The translations under genes and the position numbers were made by a program. From the NCBI GenBank assembly GCA_903883645.1, contig CAISBR010000129.1, positions 1 through 34,170 of the forward strand: a stretch of 34,170 nucleotides of DNA, written 5' to 3'. Shown piece after piece: positions 8,218 to 14,468 of this stretch; positions within the stretch are counted from its first letter, which is position 1; each line of letters begins with the position of its first letter. Below the pieces are notes generated by a model. The model searched no databases. It was not told where the DNA came from and worked only from the letters and a program-made list of their open reading frames with translations. Source of the DNA: an uncultured Myxococcales bacterium. GTDB taxonomy: Bacteria; Myxococcota_A; UBA9042.

Positions 8218-8233
8218 TGGCACGATGCTTGCT
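8218..8233 (+). promoter_or_regulatory. Sigma-54 (-24/-12) promoter in front of rpoN
   Basis: TGGCACG (8218-8224), four bases (ATGC), then TTGCT (8229-8233) matches the sigma-54 consensus TGGCACG-N4-TTGCW. The invariant GG (8219-8220) and GC (8231-8232) are separated by exactly ten bases. The predicted start is near 8244, about 60 bases before the rpoN ATG. This implies that rpoN may be read by its own product, with an enhancer-binding activator required. No activator site could be identified. Confidence 0.65.
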
Positions 8234-8260
8234 TGAACGACACCCGCTCCGGTGTAGACT
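8233..8260 (+). promoter_or_regulatory. Overlapping sigma-70-type promoter of rpoN
   Basis: TTGAAC (8233-8238), a 16-base spacer and TAGACT (8255-8260) form a plausible housekeeping promoter that overlaps the end of the -24/-12 element. The TAGACT -10 form recurs at dnaB and, as TAGTCT, at the 1794-1822 promoter, which supports it. The two promoters could not be occupied together. Confidence 0.45.
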
Positions 8261-8302
8261 GGGTTTGCGCCGCAGAGGCGGGCACAGGAGCACGACGCCC
8301 CC

Positions 8303-10018
8303 ATGGATTTCAGACAAAGCCTGAACGTCAAGCTAGGTCTGGAACAGCGGCTGGTGATGACCCAGCAACTGCAGCAGGCGATTCGGCTTTTGCAGTTGTC
8401 GCGCACCGAACTGGCCGACAGTATCTCCGAGGCGCTGAGCGAAAACCCGGTGCTCGAAGAGGCCGAGACGCAGCCGAACGCGGGCGAGACCGGACCGCAG
8501 ATCACCCAGGGCGAAGGCACGGTGCAAGACTTCGAGTCGCCGCCCCTGCCCAGCGAACGCAACGAAATTGATTGGCAAAACTACTTTACTGACCTGGCGC
8601 GCGCGCCGTCGGAAGGGGTGGGTTCGTACCGCGACACCGACGAGGAGCGCCCGGCCCTGGCGCAGACGCTGACCAAGGCGTCGACCCTCGACGAGGTGCT
8701 GGGCGAGCAGCTAGGGGCACTGGGGCTGAATCGGCGCCAGCTCGAAATTGCCAGTGAGATCATTGGAAATCTAGACGAGGATGGCTATTTTCGGCCGAGC
8801 CGGGTCGATATTTCGGGTGGGTCGGAAGCGGCGCGGCGGGCGCTGGCGCGGCAGGCGGCGGGCATCGAACTGCACGAAGAGCGCGGCGTGCTGAGCCTGT
8901 ACTGGCTGACCGACGACGAGATGATCGAATGGCAGGCGTTGGCCGAGGGCCGTGGCCTGAATGTAGAGATTTACACTGCGAATTCGACACGGATGATCGC
9001 GGCGATCTGCGAAGTGCCCGAGGTCGAGATCCACGCGATGCTAGCGATCATCCAGGGCATGGAGCCGCTGGGGGTGGCGGCGCGCGATCTGCAGCAATGC
9101 CTGATGGCGCAAGCGCTTTCGCGCTACCCCGGCAACGAAGAGCTGCACCGGCTGATCGAAGTGCACCTGCCGCGGCTGCAAGATCGCGACTACCAGGCGG
9201 TGCGGCGCGACTTGCACATTGGTGCCGAAGAACTTGAAGAATTACTTAAGGTTCTAGCCTCTCTCGAGCCACGGCCGGGCCGGCGCTACACCGGCGAGAT
9301 GGCGCGCTACATTACGCCCGATGTGTTCGTAACCAAGATCGGCGACGACTACGTGGTGACGCTGAACGAAGATGGCCTGCCAAAGCTAAAGATTTCGAAC
9401 TATTACAAAGCGGCGCTGATGGACGAGCAGCACCACGACACCGAGCACGACAAGGCCAAGCACTACTTGCAAGAGAAGCTGCGGGCGGCAACCTGGATGA
9501 TTCGCTCGATTCACCAGCGCCAGTCGACGATTCAGCGGGTAACCGAGTCCGTCATGCGCTTTCAACGGCCCTTTCTGGACGGGGGCGTCGACAAGCTGCG
9601 ACCGCTAGTGCTGCGCGATGTGGCCGAGGATGTGAGCCTGCACGAGTCGACCATCTCGCGGGTAACGACCAACAAGTATGTGCATACGCCGCAAGGGATT
9701 TTTGAGCTGAAGTTCTTCTTTGGCTCGCGGATTACCGCCCAAGGCGGCGACGACATGGCGGCCGAAGCGGTCAAGCAGGCGATCAAGCGCTTGATCGATA
9801 AAGAGATTGTCGCCTCGCCGCTGTCGGACCAAGAGATTGCCGAGATTTTGCAGGGCGACTGGGATCGCGGGCGAATGCTGGCGCGGCTGCAGGCCACCGA
9901 GGCGCAAGTCGAGACGCTGCGACCCAATTCGCCGATGACCATCGCCCGCCGCACCGTGGCTAAGTACCGCGAGCAGCTGGGGCTCGAGTCGTCGTCAAAG
10001 CGCCGCAAAAACTACTAG
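8303..10018 (+). CDS. rpoN: RNA polymerase sigma-54 factor
   Basis: Sigma-54 directs core polymerase to -24/-12 promoters and needs an AAA+ activator to open DNA. Region I is at the N-terminus (LEQRLVMTQQLQQAIRLLQLS, residues 13-33), followed by an acidic region II, the core-binding region (LEPRPGRRY..., DVFV) and the DNA-binding part (STIQRVTESVMRFQRPFL; HESTISRVTTNKYVHTPQGIFELKFFF). The RpoN box ARRTVAKYRE is at about 548-557. The length of 571 exceeds the usual 470-500. Two extra segments explain this: about 60 residues at ~165-228, after NLDEDGY, and about 20 residues at ~518-545, immediately before the RpoN box. ATG at 8303 follows CAGGAGC at reduced spacing. The gene is followed by rapZ, as in many proteobacteria, but the hpf and ptsN genes usually found between them are absent. 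Confidence 0.95.
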   Translation: MDFRQSLNVKLGLEQRLVMTQQLQQAIRLLQLSRTELADSISEALSENPVLEEAETQPNAGETGPQITQGEGTVQDFESPPLPSERNEIDWQNYFTDLARAPSEGVGSYRDTDEERPALAQTLTKASTLDEVLGEQLGALGLNRRQLEIASEIIGNLDEDGYFRPSRVDISGGSEAARRALARQAAGIELHEERGVLSLYWLTDDEMIEWQALAEGRGLNVEIYTANSTRMIAAICEVPEVEIHAMLAIIQGMEPLGVAARDLQQCLMAQALSRYPGNEELHRLIEVHLPRLQDRDYQAVRRDLHIGAEELEELLKVLASLEPRPGRRYTGEMARYITPDVFVTKIGDDYVVTLNEDGLPKLKISNYYKAALMDEQHHDTEHDKAKHYLQEKLRAATWMIRSIHQRQSTIQRVTESVMRFQRPFLDGGVDKLRPLVLRDVAEDVSLHESTISRVTTNKYVHTPQGIFELKFFFGSRITAQGGDDMAAEAVKQAIKRLIDKEIVASPLSDQEIAEILQGDWDRGRMLARLQATEAQVETLRPNSPMTIARRTVAKYREQLGLESSSKRRKNY

Positions 10019-10048
10019 ACCCGGGCCCATGCCCTCGCCGAGAGCGCC

Positions 10049-10972
10049 ATGCCGAACGCGAACACGAACACACAACCTGGCTCGCAGGCTCGGGTTTTGG
10101 TGGTAACTGGAATCAGCGGCTCGGGTCGCTCGACCTGTTTGCGCGCGCTCGAAGACATGGGCTGGTACTGCGTGGATAACCTGCCGGCGGCGCTGGTCCC
10201 GGCGCTGGTCGATACGCTGGCCGAGCGGCTCGACGCGGTGCCGGTGGCGGTGGGCATCGACATTCGAGCCGGCGGATTTCTTGGGGATCTAGATCACTCG
10301 CTGCGGGCGCTGGCCACCATGGGCGTGCCGTCGGAGCTGCTGTTCTTGGACTGCGCCGACGATGTGCTGGTGCGGCGCTTTGCTGAAACGCGGCGAAAAC
10401 ACCCGATTTGGGAGGCAGGCACCATCACCGAAGCGATTCGCCAAGAGCGCGCAGTGATGCTCGAAGTGCGCGAGCGGACCACGCTGGTCATCGACACTTC
10501 CGACATGAATATCCACCAGTTGAAGCGCCAGGTGCAGAGGCTGTTCGATGTCGAGGGCTCGGCGGACCTGCGGATGATGGTGGCGGTCGAGTCGTTTGGC
10601 TTTAAGCACGGTATGCCGCGCGATGCGGATTACGTGTTCGATGTGCGCTATGTCGACAATCCCTATTTCGTTCCGGACCTTTCGCCCCTTTCCGGCCGCG
10701 ATCCGGCGGTGGCGCAGTTCGTGATGGAGCGCGGCGGGCGCGAGGCACTTGACCGTATGATGTACTTGCTGAATTTCGCCCTGCCGCAGCACGCGCAAGA
10801 GGGTCGGGCGCTGGTGACGGTGGCGCTGGGTTGCACCGGCGGGCAGCACCGCAGCGTGGCACTGGCCGAGGCGATTGGCGAAGAAGTACGCAAGCTTCGA
10901 CTGGGTCGCGTGTCGGTTACCCACCGCGATGCGCGCCTACCGGATCAGACTTTGCTGAATATGGAGGCCTAG
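10049..10972 (+). CDS. rapZ: RNase adapter protein RapZ / nucleotide-binding YvcJ family
   Basis: The 307-residue protein matches RapZ along its whole length: P-loop GISGSGRST (21-29), ALEDMGWYCVDNLPAAL, LFLDCADDVLVRRFAETRRKHP, then the C-terminal domain with FGFKHGMPRDADYVFDVR, NPYF, LSGRDPAV and GCTGGQHRSV. In enterobacteria RapZ binds glucosamine-6-phosphate and steers small RNAs to RNase E to control GlmS. In other bacteria the role is less clear, and YvcJ binds and hydrolyses nucleotides. The Walker A lysine is replaced by Arg27 (codon CGC), which would be expected to weaken nucleotide hydrolysis. The gene lies 30 bases after rpoN, and its end touches the next gene. A weak GAGAG precedes the ATG. 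Confidence 0.93.
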   Translation: MPNANTNTQPGSQARVLVVTGISGSGRSTCLRALEDMGWYCVDNLPAALVPALVDTLAERLDAVPVAVGIDIRAGGFLGDLDHSLRALATMGVPSELLFLDCADDVLVRRFAETRRKHPIWEAGTITEAIRQERAVMLEVRERTTLVIDTSDMNIHQLKRQVQRLFDVEGSADLRMMVAVESFGFKHGMPRDADYVFDVRYVDNPYFVPDLSPLSGRDPAVAQFVMERGGREALDRMMYLLNFALPQHAQEGRALVTVALGCTGGQHRSVALAEAIGEEVRKLRLGRVSVTHRDARLPDQTLLNMEA

Positions 10973-11839
10973 TTGCAGCCCCATTGGCGCAAGTTGAGCG
11001 CGGTGGTGCTGTGGGCTGGCCTCGCCCAAGGCTGCAGCGGCGCCGACTTGCGCGACCGCGGCTTTGATCGCATGGAGTTTGTAGATGATTCCGCGGTCGA
11101 GGGCGGCGACGATGGCATCGCTGACTCGGCCTTGGAGCCCATTGCGCGCGTGCGAGTGCCGGTGCGACCGCGCAATGTGGGGCGAAATGGCTTGCCCGAC
11201 GCCAACTTACCTGCCGCCCAATGTGCCAATGCCAGCGGTCGCGATGGGCCGGCGCACTCGCTCGGCGCGGTGACCTCGGGGTCGCTCGACAACGCCTGCC
11301 AGCTACCTGTCAGTGGACCTGGCTATCGGTCAACCAACAAGAACGGTTTTGGCACCGACGAGACCATTGCACTGCTGCAGCGAGCGGGACAGCAACTTAA
11401 TCAACAGTTTCAAGGAACTACTCCCCTCATTATCGGCGGTATCAGCAAGCCCGAAGGGGGCTTCTACCCGCCGCACAAGTCGCATCAGTCGGGCCGCGAC
11501 GTCGATATCGGCTATCCGCTTACCATTCGCGGCGGTGCCAAGCATTTTGTGCCGACCGACTCGGGCAATATCGATACCGAGCGGCTGTGGGCGGTGCTCG
11601 AAGCGCTGCTGACAACGGGCAAATTGTCGTTCGTTTTCATGGACTACGAGCTACAATCCCTGCTCTACGACGATCTGCTGGCGGTGGGTTACCGCGAAGA
11701 GCAGCTGGAGCCGCTGTTTCAGTATCCGGCCGGCCCAGCGGTGCCGCGCGGATTGATTCGCCATGCCGCGGGCCATGCCGATCACTTTCATGTGCGGTTT
11801 CGCTGCCCCGATGGCGACAAGCCGATGTGCCAGGATTAG
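10973..11839 (+). CDS. mepA: Penicillin-insensitive murein endopeptidase (MepA, M74 family)
   Basis: A 288-residue LAS-type metallopeptidase that would cleave peptide cross-links in peptidoglycan. The zinc ligand motifs are clear: H168-K-S-H171-Q-S-G-R-D176-V-D178 within GGFYPPHKSHQSGRDVDIGY, and HADHFHVRFRCP near the C-terminus. The start is TTG directly after the rapZ stop: GGAGG within the last rapZ codons is 5 bases ahead, and the frame then opens with a signal sequence (LSAVVLWAGLAQGC). Cys21 may be a lipid-attachment site, though QGC is a poor lipobox. Residues 22-100 are an acidic/Arg-rich linker. The tight rapZ-mepA junction suggests co-expression of an amino-sugar regulator with a murein hydrolase. 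Confidence 0.85.
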   Translation: MQPHWRKLSAVVLWAGLAQGCSGADLRDRGFDRMEFVDDSAVEGGDDGIADSALEPIARVRVPVRPRNVGRNGLPDANLPAAQCANASGRDGPAHSLGAVTSGSLDNACQLPVSGPGYRSTNKNGFGTDETIALLQRAGQQLNQQFQGTTPLIIGGISKPEGGFYPPHKSHQSGRDVDIGYPLTIRGGAKHFVPTDSGNIDTERLWAVLEALLTTGKLSFVFMDYELQSLLYDDLLAVGYREEQLEPLFQYPAGPAVPRGLIRHAAGHADHFHVRFRCPDGDKPMCQD

Positions 11840-11935
11840 CGCTCTTTTTTCGCCCAGCTACGCCCACTCAGCTTGCTCGCGCCCCTGGCCCGCGGTACCT
11901 TGCGCCGCCCGGCCAGCGCCGGCACGTGGAGTCTG

Positions 11936-13477
11936 ATGTCGAACACTCTGATTACGCTACATTCGTATCTGTGTGACCGCTGGCAGGCCGGCGAGGCGCC
12001 ACAGACCCAGCTGTTCGACCCGGCGACGGGTGCGGCCATCGCGCAAACCTCGAGCAAGGGTCTTGACTTGCGGGCCGCCTTGCACCACGGGCGCACCGTG
12101 GGCGGGCCAGCGCTGCGGGCGATGACCTTTGCCCAACGCGGCGAACTGCTTGGCAAATTGTCGGCGAGCTTGGTCACTCACCGCGATGAGTTGCTCGATG
12201 TGGCCCGCGCCAACATGGGCGCCAACCGCAGCGACGGCAAATTCGACGTAGACGGCGCCAGCGGCACGCTCGCTACCTATGCCAAACTTGGATCGCAACT
12301 TGGCGATAAAACTACACTTCATGACGGCGATCAGCTGCAGTTCTCGCGGTCAAAGCGCTTTGTGGCTCAACACGTGTGGTCGCCGCGGCACGGTGTGGCG
12401 GTGCACATCAACGCCTTCAACTTTCCGGCGTGGAATCTGTGCGAGAAGATTGCGGTAGCGCTGCTCGCGGGCGTGCCCGTGCTGGCCAAGCCGGGTACGG
12501 CGACGGCGTGGCTGAGCGTGCGCATTGTAGAACTATGGGTGCAAGAAGGGCTTTTGCCACCCGGCACCGTGCAACTGCTGGTGGGGTCGGCAGGCGATCT
12601 GCTCGACCACGTGGGGCCGCAAGACGCCATCGTGTTTACCGGTTCGGGCAGTACCGCGCAGCAGATTCGCAGTCATCCCGCGGTCTTGAAGTGGAACGTG
12701 CCGGTCAATATCGAGGCGGACTCGCTCAACGCCTGCGTGCTGGGGCCCGATGTACAGCCCGGCTGCGACACGTGGACCATGTTCCTAGCCGAAGTGGTGC
12801 GCGAAATGACGCAGAAGGCGGGGCAAAAATGCACGGCGATTCGCCGCATTGTGGTGCCCAAGGCACTGCTGGCTGAAGTCAAAGACGAGCTGGTGGCACG
12901 CCTGCACGATCTGCAAGTAGGCGATCCGGCTAATGATCGTAGCCAAGTGGGACCGCTCGCCGGGCCAACCCAGCAGCGCGATGTGCTCGCCGGGCTGGCT
13001 GAGCTCAACCGACACGCAAGTCTGATTTGGCAAGGCACCGCGCCGGCCCAGGGCTGCTACGCGCCGCCCAGCCTATACCAGAGCGACGCGGGTGTTGATG
13101 CTGAGTTTATAAATGATCATGAAGTGTTTGGACCCGTTGCCACTCTTCTACCGGTCGACGGTGATCCGGCCGAAGTCGTCGCTGTAGTGGCACGCGGCGG
13201 TGGCAGCCTAGTCTGTAGCGTGTTTTCGGACGACCTCGACTGGTGCCGGCAAGTGGTCCCCGCGATCGCCCCACACACCGGCCGCATCTACTGGGGCAGC
13301 GCCAAGGTATTCGATCAGGGCGTAGGCCACGGCGCGGTCATGCCCAGCCTCGTGCACGGCGGCCCCGGCAAGGCGGGCGGCGGCGAAGAACTCGGCGGCG
13401 AGCGCGGCCTCCGCTTCTACTGGCAGCGCACGGCCATCCAGGGCGACACGCAGCTCCTCCGCGCTCTCTTTGGCTAG
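11936..13477 (+). CDS. PaaZ/BoxD-type aldehyde dehydrogenase
   Basis: A 513-residue NAD(P)-dependent aldehyde dehydrogenase resembling the dehydrogenase half of PaaZ and the stand-alone BoxD (3,4-dehydroadipyl-CoA semialdehyde dehydrogenase). Landmarks are HINAFNFPAWNLCEKIA, VLAKPGTATAW, the FTGSGSTAQQI nucleotide loop, general base Glu260 (NIEADSLN) and catalytic Cys299 (GQKCTAIRR). The C-terminal MaoC-like hydratase of PaaZ is missing, as in BoxD. No other phenylacetate or benzoyl-CoA genes are nearby, so the substrate is uncertain; a CoA-linked semialdehyde from aromatic degradation is the best family-based guess. ATG at 11936 is preceded by GGAG; an upstream in-frame start at 11873 would add 21 unlikely residues. 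Confidence 0.87.
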   Translation: MSNTLITLHSYLCDRWQAGEAPQTQLFDPATGAAIAQTSSKGLDLRAALHHGRTVGGPALRAMTFAQRGELLGKLSASLVTHRDELLDVARANMGANRSDGKFDVDGASGTLATYAKLGSQLGDKTTLHDGDQLQFSRSKRFVAQHVWSPRHGVAVHINAFNFPAWNLCEKIAVALLAGVPVLAKPGTATAWLSVRIVELWVQEGLLPPGTVQLLVGSAGDLLDHVGPQDAIVFTGSGSTAQQIRSHPAVLKWNVPVNIEADSLNACVLGPDVQPGCDTWTMFLAEVVREMTQKAGQKCTAIRRIVVPKALLAEVKDELVARLHDLQVGDPANDRSQVGPLAGPTQQRDVLAGLAELNRHASLIWQGTAPAQGCYAPPSLYQSDAGVDAEFINDHEVFGPVATLLPVDGDPAEVVAVVARGGGSLVCSVFSDDLDWCRQVVPAIAPHTGRIYWGSAKVFDQGVGHGAVMPSLVHGGPGKAGGGEELGGERGLRFYWQRTAIQGDTQLLRALFG

Positions 13478-13503
13478 CGGATTGCATAGCCGGATTGCAT
13501 AGC
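13478..13503 (+). repeat. Perfect 13-base tandem duplication after the dehydrogenase stop
   Basis: CGGATTGCATAGC is present twice back to back (13478-13490 and 13491-13503), starting at the base after the stop codon. The second copy runs into the first 29-base motif (its TAGC is the start of that motif at 13500), so the duplication may record slippage or insertion at the motif edge. Confidence 0.85.
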
Positions 13504-13528
13504 AGCCATTTTCTACGCAACGAAATTA
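13500..13528 (+). repeat. Copy 1 of the 29-base intergenic 3' motif
   Basis: TAGCAGCCATTTTCTAC, five bases, then GAAATTA. It begins 22 bases after the dehydrogenase stop codon and is the first of a pair; its partner begins exactly 155 bases later at 13655. The same first/second arrangement and spacing recurs at 17029/17184. Confidence 0.7.
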
Positions 13529-13640
13529 CTAAGCCTTTGCGGCACAGACGGCACACCACAGGCTCGCCAAGAGAGGCGCGCCCTGCGTCTTAGCCGCGCG
13601 CAAACTCAGCCCGGGCCCTAACGACCCTGGGCGCTGATAC

Positions 13641-13671
13641 GCTAGCTGATCCGCTAGCAGCCTTTTTCTAC
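13641..13671 (+). terminator. Candidate intrinsic terminator overlapping motif copy 2
   Basis: GCTAGC (13641-13646), a six-base loop and GCTAGC (13653-13658) form a short perfect stem, followed after four bases by TTTTT and CTAC. It would end rightward transcripts between the convergent dehydrogenase and zinc-ribbon genes. The stem is short (6 bp), so this is tentative. Confidence 0.4.
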
Positions 13672-13683
13672 TGCTTGAATTTA
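13655..13683 (+). repeat. Copy 2 of the 29-base intergenic 3' motif
   Basis: TAGCAGCCTTTTTCTAC, five bases, then GAATTTA. It carries T where copies 1 and 3 have A (CCTTTTT instead of CCATTTT), a feature shared with the second member of the 17029/17184 pair. It ends 13 bases before the 3' end of the convergent minus-strand gene. Confidence 0.7.
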
Positions 13684-13696
13684 GGGCGTTCTGCAG

Positions 13697-14317
13697 CTAG
13701 CGCCGTTGCATCGTCTCGACCGCCGGCGCGCCCATCTCCAGCACTTGCTCGACGTCGCGAAACAGCACCATCGCCGCGCCTTCGTGGATGACCGTCTCGA
13801 CCAGCCCCAGGCCGTGCGACTTGTGGAGCAGCACGTCGCCGACTTTGTAGGTCCGCGAGGGGTTGTACGGCCGGCCATCGCGCGCGCCCAGGGTGGCGGT
13901 CAGGCGCGTCCAGCGAGCCGTGGCTGTTTCTGCACCGCCGCTCACCGTAACCTCGCGCACAGGCTCGCGAATTGGCCCGCCCTGCGACGGCATGGTAGTC
14001 TCGGGGTCCTTGCCCATCATCTCGCGATAGGCGCGCAGAGGCATGTCCATGTCGCCCTTGGTGCTGTTCTTGCGCGAGGCGAATTGCACGATGTCAGGGT
14101 TGCTGACGACGCGCTTCTTCTGCAAGGTCCGAAGTTTCTTGATCTGTTTCTCGCGCACCTCCTCGAGCGGCAGCTCCGGCTTGTACTGGAAGGTATTTCG
14201 GCAGGTGCGGCAAGTGGATGTGAAAATCTCGCGGCCATCGGTGGCCGAGATGATCTGATAGGTGTTGAGACGGCACCGGGGGCAATAACCTTCCGTCTCG
14301 TCGCCGACTTTGAGCAT
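13697..14317 (-). CDS. Zinc-ribbon protein with C-terminal CarD-like/SH3-like segment
   Basis: A 206-residue cytosolic protein of unknown role. A four-Cys zinc ribbon is at the N-terminus (Cys12, Cys15, Cys36, Cys39 in YCPRCRLNTY and TCRTCRNTF). A basic helix follows (EEVREKQIKKLRTLQKKR), then a polar linker, and a C-terminal module YKVGDVLLHKSHGLGLVETVIHEGA... that has the 'GD.v.H..hG.G.V' pattern of small beta-barrels such as the CarD/CdnL RNA-polymerase-binding domain. Homology to CarD is not certain. ATG at 14317 has GAGGA at good spacing; a GTG seven codons upstream is less likely. The combination suggests nucleic-acid or polymerase association, which is inference. Confidence 0.78.
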   Translation of the reverse strand: MLKVGDETEGYCPRCRLNTYQIISATDGREIFTSTCRTCRNTFQYKPELPLEEVREKQIKKLRTLQKKRVVSNPDIVQFASRKNSTKGDMDMPLRAYREMMGKDPETTMPSQGGPIREPVREVTVSGGAETATARWTRLTATLGARDGRPYNPSRTYKVGDVLLHKSHGLGLVETVIHEGAAMVLFRDVEQVLEMGAPAVETMQRR

Positions 14318-14432
14318 CGGTTCCTCTGTGGGCCACACTCCGGGTCAAAACCGCGGGCGGCGTGGTGTAGTCGATTGCGCTGCTGGGCGGCGCAGTTTCG
14401 TATGGGGCTGTGCTGGGGCGTGCGCGATTCGA

Positions 14433-14462
14433 GTGACGAGGATCGCGCACCTGCGTTAGACT
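14433..14462 (+). promoter_or_regulatory. dnaB promoter, probably giving a leaderless transcript
   Basis: GTGACG (14433-14438), an 18-base spacer and TAGACT (14457-14462). The -10 box ends six bases before the dnaB ATG at 14469, so the expected transcription start coincides with the A of ATG. No Shine-Dalgarno is present in the short space (GGCGCC), which agrees with a leaderless mRNA. Confidence 0.45.
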
Positions 14463-14468
14463 GGCGCC

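Noticed and set aside
13529..13654. Possible homology of the interval with 17058-17183
   Set aside because: Equal length but only scattered short matches by eye; I could not align them convincingly.
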